Assembly: GCA_003117195.1 (NCBI GenBank) | Contig: BDSI01000044.1 | Span: forward strand, 875,039-939,038 | DNA: 64,000 bases | Source: Eudorina sp. 2006-703-Eu-15 | Lineage: Eukaryota; Chlorophyta; Chlorophyceae; Chlamydomonadales; Volvocaceae | Direction of reading: 5' to 3' | Shown here: positions 1 through 11,233 of the stretch, piece by piece | Position numbering within the stretch: the first letter of the stretch is position 1 | Layout: every line of letters starts with the position of its first letter | Made by a program: the position numbers and the translations under genes | Notes under the pieces: generated by a model | Database searches by the model: none | Told to the model about the DNA's origin: nothing | Seen by the model: only the letters and a program-made list of their open reading frames with translations

Positions 1-644
1 GGTGAATAGGGATGAGGCGGTGCTGCCGATAGGTTGCCAAAGCTCAGCCAGTGAGCCCTATCTGTCGTGAACCTGCCCCTCGGCGGCCTGTCGCGTCCGG
101 GCAGGGCTCCTAGGATGGATAGCGTGGACGTGCCCGCCCCAGAACTGCCTCTCTGACAGCCACCGAGGGCCGGCCCTGAACCAGCCACCAGCGGGGTACG
201 AGGCTGCTAGGAGATGGACTGCTTTAGGGCTAGGCGTACGACTCCCTGCTAACAGCCGGACTACCGGCTCGGGCGTCGCCCAGTTATCGATGTGCCTGGC
301 GGGAACCCCCATGAGGGGACACCCCAGGTGCTGCAAGGAAATGAGGGAGGGCGGCAATCCCAGGCCCACGAGGCACTGGCGCTGCACGGGGCCCAGCCGG
401 AGACGAGACGGCATGGCTGAGGCCTTTGTTTTCGTGGAGATACCGCGGTGCTTTCCAGGCCGCGCGAGTGCTCTAGGTCGAGCAAGGGGGGATGCGGCTC
501 CTCGCGCCCCTCTCCCTCTCCCGCAAAGGGAGGAGAGTGCTTCGGCGGTCTTTCCGTTAGGGCTGGGTTAGCAGCCCTTGGCCAGCGTCAGGCCCGGTCA
601 GATATGTAACAACACACACACACACACACACACCACCCCGCTAG
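1..644. other. Non-coding stretch left of the first visible UVDE exon
   Basis: I see no exon here matching the missing N-terminal part of the UV-damage endonuclease that follows. The stretch is most simply intron of that gene, with its earlier exons left of the window. It ends in a CA dinucleotide run (about 610-634) just before the acceptor CTAG at 641-644. Confidence 0.5.
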
Positions 645-3600
645 GCATCTTCCCCTGGATGAGCTTCTACACCCTGGAGGAGCTGCCGGACGCGGAGGCA
701 ATCAAACAGGTGCGCGCGCCCGCCGGGGCCCTGGGGCCCTGGGGTGTGTGTTTTCATGCGTGTGTGTATGTGCTTGGCGAGGACGGCGGTGTACGGTATA
801 TGCTGTACGGCAGATTCGGCGAGGTGCGTCTTGGTGCGCATTGGCTGCTGTGTGTAGCTGAGTGCGTAGGGGCGGGTGCACGGAGCGCGAGGCGGGGTTC
901 CTGCGGGGGCGGAGAGGTCAGTGCCCTCGGGCCGTCTCCAAGAAACTGGTAAGGCCGTGCCGTCCGCAATCGCAGTGCCGGGCCTGCGGTTCCACCCAAC
1001 CCCCGTAGCGGTACCCTCCCTCCGTCGCACGATTCATCTCAGTTGGTTTCGGCAACACCGACGCCTACACCGTCGTCGTCGCTGGCGATCTACGGTACTG
1101 TACCAAATCCTCCGGTCGAGCCGTCGCTCTGACAGCAGCGCAGCTTGCAAATGTCTACCAATTTCCTATATCCCTCCGTCTCTATTTGTCAAGGCCTGCA
1201 AGCTGGCCATCGTCGCATCGCTGAGAGATCCTCCTGGTACAGTTGGCTCTTCACCATCCTTTGCCGACTAGCAGCAGCGCAGTTTGAATCCGTCTGCCAA
1301 TGTCCTACTCCCTCCGTCCGGTATCGGTCACGAGCCTCGCACCCCTCCGCCCCCGCAGGTTCTGGCGGCTGCCGGCGCTGCGGCCTCCCGCTACGGCCAC
1401 CGCATCACCTTCCACCCCTCCGAGTTCACCAAGATCGCCTCCGACAAGTGAGGAGCTGTTGCGGCGGTCAGAGCCGGGGCCCGGGCCGGGGGCAGGGGTG
1501 AAGCCAGGGAGGCATTCGCAAGCATGTTTTGACATGAGCAAGACATGCGACGTGTATGCCTCAAGCGAGAAGACCCCTGCCCTGCCCTCCCTGCCCGTCC
1601 GCCCTCCCTCCCCGCCCCTCCTCCTTGCCCTCCCTCCCTCCCCGCCCTGCTCCCCCGCCCTCCCCTCCCCCTCCCCTCCCCCTCCCTTCCCTCCCCGCCC
1701 TCCTCCAAGACCCGAGGTGGTGGAGACCAGTATCAAGGAGCTCGAGGTGCACAGCGCCATCCTCGACCTCATGTGGGTGACTCCAGGAGGGGGGGGAGGA
1801 GGAGGGGGGCGTTGGAGAGGTGTGGGGGGATTCGGAGTTGCACGCGGGGGGTTGAGGGAGAAACCGCCGGAGGGGGTTGGATGTCGTGGAGTGGTCGATT
1901 GGAAGGGGGCACGGAGGTCAGCCGGCTGATCTGCGCTCCAGGGGAAAGAGGAGAGCCGCCTCCCGAGCGGCTGAGGATGGTATGACGAGGGATATCAGCC
2001 CGTCTCAGCGCTTCGTGTGCACCGTTGTTGTACAACGCACTGGCAGGGAGGCTTCAGATTTGCGGTGTGGTGATCGATCGAGCTGTGGTCACCGGCCGGC
2101 CGGCTGCGCGTCTGTGTTGTGTTTTGAGGGATGAGCTGTTGGGCAGTGGCCTGGTGGGGGCGGGGGGCGGGGGCACAACCCGTACCGCAGCGCACCGGTT
2201 CTGGAGCGGTAGGGGTGTGGCTGAATCGTCAACATTACACATACATACCCTCACCGCCGTGTGATTAGGCGGGTCTGGCGCGGTTTCAAGGAGAGGCAAT
2301 CCTGGCGCGCTGGTAACCTGGTGTGGTGGCCGGTATGGCTGCATGACCCCCCCCCCCCCGGGGTGATGGAGGATGGGTGCGCTGTCATTGGTAGGGGTTG
2401 ATGCGACGAGGCAGCTACGAGCTATCTGGGCCCGTTGGAACACCCGGTCGGGATACGGGTCCACCTTGTAACGGTTACAAAACGATACACACCCTCTCTT
2501 ATCGTGTCGCAGGGGCTTCCTGCCCGCTACGCCGCACAACAAGATTAACATCCACGTGGGCGGAGTGTACGGCGACAAGATCGCCGCCATGGACCGTTTC
2601 GTCAAGGTGCGGGTGCGTGTGCGTGTGCGGGTGCGGGTTTACCAACACCGGGTGCGGGTGCGGGTGCGGGTAAAGCAACCCGCTGCCACAGCAGTAGTTG
2701 GGTTCCACTGCAACGCGATTGTAACGGTTACATTACAACGCCATCCATTCGTTCTGTAAGCGGCACTGCATCAAGAGGCTCGTACATGGATGAATGAATG
2801 AATACGTTCGAACGTTACAGCGGACCCCGAAGGGATCACCGGTGTACACCAGGGCAAGCCCCAGCAGGCCCCACCGCCAAAGGCGGCAAGACACCTCCAC
2901 ACCTCAACACCGCAATGAAAAACACACCGGGCCATCGTACATTGTTCCAAGTGATCATCCCATGCCGTACAGTGTCGTGAAGGACCAAGCTACGTACTGC
3001 AATCAGCGTCGCCGTTGCTCCTCACGGCATCCCTCTCTCTCGTCTCCCCCCCCCATACACACACACACACATACGCCAAGGTGGTTCTAGAGCGGTTGAG
3101 CCCCAACTGCCGAGCTCGGTTGACGGTTGAGAACGACGACCGGCCCTCCATGTACTCGGTGCGGGACCTGACCTACCTGGCGGCCAAGGCGCACATCCCC
3201 ATCGTCTTCGACTTCCACCACCACCGCTTCTGCACAGGTGGGTGGGTGGGTTGGTCGGGCGGTTGTGTGGCTGGGTGGGTGGGTGGGTGGCTGGTTGGTT
3301 GATTGGTTGGTTGGTTGGTCAATCGAATAGGTGGGTGGGCAGTTGGGTGGTTGTCCTCCAGGAGGGAGCTCACGAGGTACTGGAGGGTCCGACCCGTCCA
3401 CTCACCAGCACCACCACCCCGGCCCCGGTCCCCGCCTCCTCCTTCCCACCCCGGCCCCGGTCCCCACCTCCTCCTTCCTAAACCTGCATCCCCCGGCCCC
3501 CTCAGGCGGTCTGAGTGAGGAGGCGGCCTTCCGCGCGGCCCTGGCCACCTGGCCCCCCGGGGTACGCCCCCTGGTGCATTGGAGCGAGAGCCAGGAGGGG

Positions 3601-4359
3601 CGGCGGCCGCACGCGCACAGTGACTACGTGAGCGGACCCATCAACCTGTACGGCATGGAGGCGGAGGTGAGCTCGTACGAACCGTTCCCTTTGGTGGGCG
3701 GGTCGGGTCGGGTCGGGTCGGGTCGGCTGGCCGCCCTGGACATCCCTCGCCTTTCTGTGCATTGCTGTTAGTAATGATGTTGCAGTGGACCCTCGGGTCA
3801 TCGCTGACAGCCGTGCTCGTGTGCTCGGCGAGCAACCCTAAAAAGCCCGAGCCACCCAGGCCCGTGAGCCGCTTACCGGCGAGCCTCTGCACTGTGTGCT
3901 TGTGTGTGGTGTGCCTCTGCACTGTGTGCTTGTGTGCTTGGATGTGGTGTGTGGTGTGCGGCGGGACATGATACGCCGCATCCGCCGTCCGGTACGTCAC
4001 TGACCGGTCGGTCCCGGCGCGGAGAGACCGATGGGACTGTACAGCGGAGGGAAGAGGGCGGAGCCTGTGGGGCAGTCAGAGCTGGTCGGGGAGGTCGGGG
4101 GGGGGACCCCTGCCGCCCAGAGGTGCGGCAGGCAGCCCAACGTCAACAACCCCTCATCACCCGCTGGTAACCCGTTTCTGATGTACGGCGACCGTTGTAC
4201 GGGTGCCAGGTGGACGTTATGATTGAGAGCAAGGCCAAAGAGCTGGCGCTGCTGCACTACAGGGAGGCTGCGCTGGCGGGGCGGCAGGCTGTACGACCGG
4301 AGGCGGCCGGAGGGCCCCCTGGAGCGACCCGCGGCGACGACGGCGGCGAGGACCCGTAG
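645..4359 (+). CDS. UVE1: UV-damage endonuclease (UVDE/UvsE family), 5' partial
   Basis: Nicks DNA 5' of UV photoproducts to start an alternative excision repair; acts in nucleus and/or organelles. Seven exons keep phase: 645-709, 1359-1447, 1710-1772, 2513-2606, 3081-3237, 3506-3666, 4210-4359 (stop TAG 4357-4359), giving 259 C-terminal residues. Family landmarks appear in order: IFPWMSFYTLEELPD, ITFHPSEFTKIAS, PHNKINIHVGGVYGDK, LTVENDDRPSMYS, PIVFDFHHHRFC, LVHWSES and VDVMIESKAKELAL. These carry the His, Glu and Asp residues that bind the metal cluster in this TIM-barrel family. The first exon starts with two bases of a split Gly codon, so upstream exons (Tyr/Asn-rich N-terminal part of the barrel) lie outside the window. 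The extreme C-terminus is Gly/Asp-rich and short. Introns carry simple repeats and two dispersed repeat families. Confidence 0.93.
1133..1320 (+). repeat. Dispersed repeat family C, two direct copies
   Basis: Two copies (about 1133-1180 and 1270-1320) share the order AGCAGCGCAG, then TTGAA or TTGCAA, then TGTCTACCAATTTCCTATA or a close variant, then CCCTCC. Related copies lie at 48154-48195 (+) and 48581-48628 (-), with a weaker one at 57711-57736. They belong to UVDE intron 1 and are not coding. Confidence 0.6.
2270..2460 (+). repeat. Dispersed repeat family A, copy 1
   Basis: This part of UVDE intron 3 resembles 15820-16005, inside an intron of the calcium ATPase. Shared blocks in the same order are AGGCAATCCTG, GGCCGGTATGGCTGCA, GGTGATGGAGGA, GGATGGGTGCGC and TTGGTAGGGTTGATG. 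Two diverged copies in introns of unrelated genes indicate a dispersed element, possibly a SINE. A poly-C run interrupts this copy near 2347-2358. Confidence 0.6.
3238..3345 (+). repeat. TGGG/TTGG tandem repeat in UVDE intron
   Basis: An imperfect run of TGGG, TTGG and GGTT units directly after the donor at 3238. G-rich on the transcribed-sense strand. Purely intronic. Confidence 0.8.
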
Positions 4360-5086
4360 ATGGCGGGCTGGCGGACGGGCGGGCGGGCGGGCGGGCGGGC
4401 GGGCGGGCGGGCCGGGGAGGAGCGCAGCGGGAGATGGCGACGATGAGGATTGTGCAACATCCGGTTGCCGACGGCTGTCACCGATGACCCGCGGGGTCCG
4501 CTGTGACATCCTTAATAGTGGATACATCTGGCTAGATGGTGTTGGGAAGGTACCCTGCCGTATCTGCTGAGCGGTGACGCGCGAGACGAGGCATATGGGA
4601 GCCACCCAGAGCTGGTGAGGGGGACCTGGGGAACCTCGGGTCTGGCTGTGGCCGGACAGGGCAGGTCGGGCTTGGTACTATCAAGATGTGAATGTGTGTG
4701 CAGGAAACGCGATGTGTGCGTGTGTGGTCGCGCGCGTAACGACTGTCGTACTTGTACGGGTGCGTGCCAATGCTGCCGAGCTGCAATTGAGAGCGATTTG
4801 CTCCCCCGTGGAGCGGTGGGTGGGGGGGAGAGAGGCGTGTGGGTGCACACGTCGGGTGGTGGTGCGCGCGGCAACATGACTCGATCAACAATGGGGCTTC
4901 CTCGGGTGTCGGGTCAAGCGTCAAGGTGGCACACTTCGCCCCGAGCTACGGTCCTCCGCAACTTCCTCGCGCTGTTGTCAACGAGGGTATACATCCCATG
5001 ACTCGGTCGACTCCGTCAGCTGGGGGGATGAACGAAAGCGGCAGTGGGTCAGGGAACATCGTCAAGAAATTCAGAATACGTACTCT
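4360..5086. other. 3' region of UVDE
   Basis: I see no coding exon. The stretch starts with a (GGGC)n run (4375-4413) and contains dispersed repeat D (4471-4516). It ends at the paired poly(A) signals of the two convergent genes. Confidence 0.6.
4471..4516 (+). repeat. Dispersed repeat family D, copy 1
   Basis: Nearly identical to 44227-44271 (GGCTGTCACCGATGACCCGC followed by GGGGTCCGCTGT, then ACATCCTTAAT). The core is the palindrome GACCCGCGGGGTC. In this copy it is enclosed by TGTCAC and GTGACA, so the unit can fold into a hairpin. Confidence 0.65.
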
Positions 5087-5091
5087 TTACA
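5087..5091 (-). terminator. TGTAA poly(A) signal, PAF-AH gene
   Basis: TTACA on the plus strand reads TGTAA on the minus strand, about 465 bp after the PAF-AH stop codon at 5555. It lies 12 bp from the plus-strand signal, so the 3' ends of the two convergent transcripts should overlap. Confidence 0.5.
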
Positions 5092-5098
5092 CTTAATC

Positions 5099-5103
5099 TG
5101 TAA
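5099..5103 (+). terminator. TGTAA poly(A) signal, UVDE
   Basis: TGTAA is the usual Chlamydomonadales poly(A) signal. This one lies about 740 bp after the UVDE stop and is the first on this strand that I noticed after it. Confidence 0.5.
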
Positions 5104-5554
5104 TCGTACTGAAGCACGGGCAGCCATCGTATCCGTTCCGTCACAGCGAGCGCGATTCCGTCAGTGCCGCCGCCGGCCCCGAAGATCACGGCCCGTGGAC
5201 AGTGCGCCGGATGCGGTTGGACAGAATGCATAAGATGCACACGGACAGACACGAATACGGTCCACACCTGCGCTCCGCATCCAGGCACGTGTTGGGCATT
5301 GCCGCACGCCCCCTGCACTGCCTACATAGCACGCAGCCGACGCGGTCCTCCCCGCGCCCGTCAGAACCGCACACTGGCGCTATCCTCCTCTCGCCGCAGG
5401 CCACACTGCATACCAGCATGATAAAAATAAAAACTATCCCCGCTGCTGCTGCTGTAACAACACGCACTTGCTGCCAAGCGAGCAGTCCACAGCATCTTGG
5501 CGAAGTGAACCGGATGGCGGCCTCTCCACAGCCCCCCATGCACCTCCGACACTC

Positions 5555-8500
5555 CTACTCGGCAGCCCCCGCCCCCCCGCCCCGGACTCCGGGCACCAGC
5601 CGCAGGATGGCCAGCCAGTCACCCCACTGCTCCTGGAAGGGGGCCAGGTCACCCTCAAGCACGGGCCGTGGGGTCGCTGCGCCCTCCGCTGCGCCCTGCG
5701 CCGCCCCCGTCGTTCGCCCCGCCTCCCCGACCGGAAGGTCCGGCGACGGTGACGACGGCGGCGGCGGCGGCGGCGGAACGTGCTTCTCCAGGAAGTGCGT
5801 GATGCACCACATGTTGATGCGGTGTGCCTGCAACACAGTACAGTGCAGTACAGGTCGATACGGCACATATGGTTGTCGTGCGGCGCCAACGGTTGGGACG
5901 CTGCAGGGGATGCACACCGTACCGTACGATACGGTCCGCTGCCAGTGGCACCGGCGATTGCTGTCCCGGGCAGGTAAGCACGTTTTCCTCCGCTCCCGGA
6001 GGGCTGCACCTTGGGGCCCCAGCCCTTGGTGTCGGTGTCGGTGTCGGGCCCAGCCGGCGGCACAAGGCGCCAAAGGCTCGAGGCTAAACTTGCAGTCCTT
6101 GGCGCCTGGCGGCGCCGGCTGGGCAACCGACAACCGACGCTCACCAGCACTCGGCCAACCACCTCACCGTGGTCCCCTACGACACGCAACCTCCCTCTCG
6201 CCCTCCCACACACCCACACACAGGCGGGTCTCTTATCTGAACACCCCCCCTACACCCCCACACACACACACGCACACACACACACACGCGCGCCCGCACC
6301 CACCCACCGTGTTGGGCGCCAGGCTGGTTCTCATCCCCAGCAGCCGCAGCAGCGCCGACAGCGACTTCCCGAACAGCAGCAGCACGTCGTCGAAGTTGGT
6401 GTGGGTGCTGCCGCGGGGCACCGCCAGTACGGCACCGCCGCCGCCGGCCGCCGCCGCCGCCAGCACGCGCTCCTGGTTGGCGCCGCCGCACTTGAGCTTG
6501 CCTGCCGGGGTGGGGCAGGCGTCCAATTGAGGATATGCGGGAGGAGGACATGATCCCTTAACCTTCCCCCCCCGGACTGTTTTAGGGGGGAGGGGAGATC
6601 GTGAGGTTGAGCGGGGTTGCAGGGAAGTGGTGGTGGGGAGAGTGGTGGCAGCCGTGTAGTCCGGACTAAAATGCGCTGCGGAACCCTGGTGAGCAGCTCG
6701 CTCAAACCCGGATGCGTCCCAATTGGTGTGGTGCACTCGAACCAAAGGGTCATACGCGTAAAGCAATTAAGTCATGCGTCCCCAAAGTTATGTGTTCGAG
6801 TCCGGTGTGAGGGGGTAGAGCGCGGTTGAGGGGGTGGAATAAGGGGGGCTGCATAGGAGGGGAGGGGGTGTAGGAGACGGGTAGGCAAGGATGGGGGGAG
6901 GGCCGTCCCGACAAACACACCTTCGGCGTTGGGCGAGTTCCAGTCATCGCTGCCGACGACCAGCAGCGGAGCCCCGTGCGGGTTGGCCCAGCGGTGCAGC
7001 ACCGGCCACGAGTCGTCATAGCAGTCCCTGCGGTGCGGTGCGGTGCGGTGCGGTGCGGTGCCGGGCGGCCGCCGGCCGGGGCAGACCCACGGGTCAGTGA
7101 GGCAGATGGGCGTTGACGGCGGGGCCCTGACGGCGGGGCGCGCGGCGAGCAAATTCAGATCAACATGCGCGCCGGCGACAGTACCCACAGCACCCACAGC
7201 ACCGACAGTGCCGACGAGCAGCAGCATCAGACGGAGGTAAGGAATGGATGACCTGGGGCCAGGAGCCCCACCTTCGTCTCATTCGGCCCATACCTGCACT
7301 GCCCCCTGCCTCTGCCCTGCCCTGCGCTGCCCCCAGTAGGAACGTCGCAACCACGCACTTTTCGCCCTGTCCCCCACATCCCCAGCCCGCAAACCGCTTC
7401 CCTGGCCACCAGCTCCCCTCCCTTCCTGACCCCGGCGCCGCTGCCCCCCCTCTCGGCCCCAGTCCCGGCTCCGGACCGCCCAGGGCCCCACCTCGCCCTG
7501 GTGCCGCCTTCGCTCCGCCTTCGGCCCGAACCCGCCCTGCCCCCTGCCCCATTTCCCCACCCCCACCCCCCACCGCCTCGAACCCGGGCCCCCCCACCCG
7601 GATCGCCCCCGACCTACCACCAGGGGTCCAGGCTAACCGCCGCCCGGAAGTACGGCAGCGTCGCCGCCGCGGCGGCCGCCGTTGCACCGCCGTAGCTGTG
7701 CCCCGCCACCACCGCCCGCCCCAGGTCCAACCGCCCGCGCAGGCTGTCCGCCACCGCCGCGGGCAGCTCCCGTACGGCAGTGCGCGGCCCGGCGGCGCCG
7801 TCACCCGTCAGGGGCCTGCCGGACCCTGCGCACACCCGGCAGTGATGAGGGGTCGGCACAACAACGGCAGTACGGCTCGTGTGGTACCGTTACCATCATA
7901 CGTAGCCTTAATGCCTCGCATCCTGCCCACAAGTGCCGTGCGCCGACTTATTTCCGCTCTCCATCTAGCTAGCCCCCTCTCACATTCATGTCCCGGACAC
8001 AGCGCGCATCCAGCCACGCCGCAAAGCCCTAATCCTCGCCCTCGTTATGGGGCTCCCTGGCAGTCCCTTCCCCCAATCCCTGCCCCCTGGCCTACCCCGG
8101 CCTCCGCCCACCCACCCACCCACCCACCCACCCACCCACCCACCCACCCACCCACCCACCCACCCACCCACCCACCCGGCAACCCACCCACCCGGCGACC
8201 GACCCGTTCCAAACACCGCAGTCGGCATACCCTGGCGGCATTGCACCACCCGTGACATGGCCCCATCCGTGACATGGCCCGTTCCGCTGTCGGCACCCCC
8301 AGCGACTCGACATGCCTCGCAGCGCAGCGCCTCCTTTCTTTCATGCCATCGCCCCAGGAGCCTCGACACCCCCAGACACCACCCCAAGTCGCCCACACAC
8401 CCCTCCTCCTCCTCGCCCGCCCCGCAGCCGCTCACCCCCCTGCTGCAGCATCTCCAACAGCCGGAACGCCGCCGCCACCTCCTCCACTCGGAACCGTGTC

Positions 8501-11233
8501 TTGCGGAGCTGCTCCTGCTTGTCGCCCAGACCCCCGTAGAAGCACCACTCGCTGCCCCGGGGCACGGCGGGGCTGCCGGCCCTCCGCGACTCCTCGGCTC
8601 CGGAGCTACACCCGGCTGTGGTGGTGGTGGTGGCCGGGGGCGTCGTGTCCGCATCTCCGCCCCGACCCTCGCGCGCACCGTCATGCTCCGAAACCCCACC
8701 TCCCAATGCAGGACCTGCGCCCTCTCCACCGCTGCCGTTGCTGCTTCCGTTGCTGCTTCCGCTGCCTCCGTTGCTGCTGTCACCGACGGCTGCTGCGCCG
8801 CTGACCGTCCTCCTGGCGGCAGTGGGAGCTGCGCCGCCCGCAGCGGCCGCACCGGCGGCGGCAGTGTTGGTGTTGGTGTTGGTGGTCGCCGTCGAGTGGG
8901 TGCGTCGCGCGTGCTTTGGCAGCCGCGGCAGTCGGGCACAGCTGGCGCTACCGTCCCCGTGCTCCAGCGCCACAACCACATAGCCCTGGGGAGGGGTGGA
9001 GAGAGGCATCCCAGGCAGCAAGGCGCCCATCAGGGAGTCAAATAAAAAAAAGAAATAAACCCAAAGAACGAACCCATCATGGGGTGTGCTCTCCGACGTG
9101 GACACGCGCGGATTCGAACCGCATCCCCGGGTCACGCTTGGTCAAATTAAAAGCTGAAGACGGAGGAGGTGTCAGCCGCGTCGGCTCGTTGGTTGGGCGG
9201 GCCGGTGGGTGGGGTGCTAATGCGCCCACCTGCGGCGCCTCCCTAATCGAGTCGAGTTCGCACCCACGTCACTCACGCCACACATACGGCGGCAGCAGCT
9301 GCGCCGCGGCGTGAGCGCGCGCTTGCTCCGCTCCTTGCGGTGCTGGGCGACGCTGCACGGCGCTGCGGTTGGAGTCTCTCCGTGCTGGGGCGTGCGCGCG
9401 TCGTCGAAACACGGCGCGCAGGCGCCGCCTCGCTAGTTACCCCCCTCCCAACGAAAGCCCTAACGGAAACACGCCCACCTCTCCGAAACCCCGCCACGGC
9501 GTCCCCGCTCCCCGCTCCCCGGGCGCCGGGCGCCGCCACACAGCCCCCTGGAGCCCCCCTGGACCGCGCCTCCTCCAGACCTACCCCGCCCTTCCCCCCC
9601 TAGCGATCCCACACCCGCACCCACCCGGGAGGCCAGCTCGATGCAGATGCTGCTGTAGGCATTACGGGTGCCTGCCAGCCTGACAGGGGCACACGGGGGC
9701 AGGGCCGGGAGGCTTGGCAGTTGACAGTTGACACCGCTCAACCGCCTCAGCGATGACCCGATGAACGGGTGACAGCAGGGCAAGCGCACGCACAGGCGGC
9801 GGCGACGGGATCGGGTAGGGTCGGGTCAGGAGAGCTCTGCCACAGAACATGATCCGGGCGGACCCACCCGGACCTATCCGCCGCCGCCGCCCCAGCAGCA
9901 GCCGCAGCCGCAGCCGCAGTCAGACAAGCCGGCCATTGGCACGACAGGGGGCAGACGGTGGCGAGGTCCCGGCGTAGGCGGGGGACAGCGGGTTGGGTCG
10001 GGTGGGGTGGGGTGATTGCTGATGATGGTGCGGGGAGGGGGGTCCGGGCCCCAAGGGTCAGGCGGATGGACACCCGCGGGCACCCGGGGCAACCACCCTG
10101 CCGCACAGGCACGGCAACCAGATACGGACTGGACGTGCGGTTGCCGTACCCACCCGTGCGAGAAGATGACGACCGGCAAGGCGCTGGGCGCCGCGGCGGG
10201 AGTCGCGGCCGGCGCGTTGTAGTACACTGGCAGCACGCGGCTGCCTCCTGCGCGTTCGTTCTCAGCGCGAGGGTGCAGAGCCGGGTACCGTGTCACCGAA
10301 TCTGACCCGAGGTTGCCGTACAGGGGACCCCAAAGGGTCGGTGGTCGACTGCGGCTGTGTCAATCGGTCTCCAGAAACAAGGCAGCTGCTACGGAACCCG
10401 TTCTACTGCAGACGTACTTACCGACATCCTTCTGGGAATGAGTATGCCGTATCCTCATGATGCACACGCAGGTGTTCGTGATGACCCGTGGGTCGCGGGA
10501 ATGTAGCCTAATTGCACATGGGAAGAGTACTAGAGTTCGAACTCGCAGACGAGGGGGTTGCTGACATGAGGCGGTCGCAGGAAAGGCTGTACAAAGGGCG
10601 TGAAAGGGAATGGCATGGAAAGGGGCTCCACAACTTGCAACCACTCACCCAGCGCCCAAGCGATGCTGACAAGAGCGCTCCGCGCCAATTCTGTCTTCCA
10701 GGTCTTCTTCGCTACAAGCTTGAACAAATATCCTGAGACGTTCAGCCCGAGGCAGGAGCCAGAATTTGTGCAATTAGTGGGCATACGGTACCGTTTTCTC
10801 GTTGTTGCCAGTCGCCATCATAAAGCGCCTCCCTGCTCACATTTCATGCCCAATTTATACATTATATTCATAATATTCACAGCATTCACGCAGCAGGTAG
10901 CTCCGTGCTTGCGGCTCGGCAGCCCAATTCGCAACCACACAATGAACCCCTTCTTGAAAACCCCAACGGCACCCACCAATGTAACCCCTGCGCGGCAGCA
11001 ATGAGTGAACAAGTATTCAGCGCAACCCGGCAAAAACAACTCCAAACGTCTACATGACCATGACCGACAGGTTCTTACCGCGCATAGTTGATATGTGGAA
11101 TCCATGTGCAAGCAGCTGTCCATGTTTTTTGGCAAGGATAGTAAAGTCGCGCTGCAAGCCGGTCGACGCCTGATGCAATATAGGTAGCGGCAACATCTGC
11201 AACACCCACGGGGTGCGGCCCAGTGGGATTCAT
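5555..11233 (-). CDS. PAF acetylhydrolase-type phospholipase (PF03403-like), 10 exons
   Basis: Predicted serine esterase that removes short or oxidised sn-2 acyl groups from phospholipids. Exons: 11079-11233, 10890-10987, 10649-10732, 10154-10247, 9625-9679, 8436-8985, 7618-7825, 6921-7027, 6308-6501, 5555-5827; 605 residues, all phases consistent. ATG is 11231-11233. Family landmarks: GPHPVGVADV near the N-terminus, ARLYYPC, VVIFSHGLAGTR (about 138-149), GYVVVALEHGDGSAS, nucleophile elbow GHSYGG (Ser389), LDPWW (Asp412) and GSTHTNF (His484), matching the Ser-Asp-His triad. Unusual: a Ser/Gly/Ala/Thr-rich insert of over 100 residues lies between the EHGDGSAS strand and the next conserved block, and the C-terminal tail is Pro/Ala-rich. 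The second exon is the least certain; phase requires it, but its sequence is weakly conserved. No clear signal peptide. Confidence 0.88.
7031..7061 (+). repeat. (CGGTG)n short tandem repeat
   Basis: Six CGGTG units beginning four bases upstream (gene sense) of a PAF-AH exon, so they occupy the acceptor region CACCGCACCGCAG. Confidence 0.8.
8107..8177 (+). repeat. (CCCA)n microsatellite
   Basis: About 18 uninterrupted CCCA units in a PAF-AH intron. The transcribed strand of that gene is (TGGG)n, a potential G-quadruplex former. Confidence 0.9.
9037..9078 (+). repeat. Dispersed repeat family B, copy 1
   Basis: A-rich unit with AAAAGAAATAAACCC then AAGAACGAACCC. Related units: 36378-36420 (-), 37271-37312 (+) and 54189-54230 (+). 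It lies in a PAF-AH intron. Confidence 0.6.

Noticed and set aside
5202..6530. Plus-strand open frame of 442 codons
   Set aside because: It lies opposite the last two PAF-AH exons and a CA repeat; the minus strand carries the conserved GSTHTNF motif with correct splice sites.
7248..9045. Two overlapping plus-strand open frames of over 300 codons, rich in Pro and His
   Set aside because: They cross the (CCCA)n microsatellite and lie antisense to PAF-AH exons containing GHSYGG and EHGDGSAS.
9098..9145. Minus-strand tRNA-like word GGTTCGAATCC
   Set aside because: Only the T-loop is recognisable; the flanks do not fold into a cloverleaf.
10420..10510. Extra minus-strand exon ending at a strong donor (GATGTCG before GTAAGTACG)
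   Set aside because: Joining 10649-10732 directly to 10154-10247 keeps phase and gives the expected family sequence; inserting this segment spoils the first half of the model.
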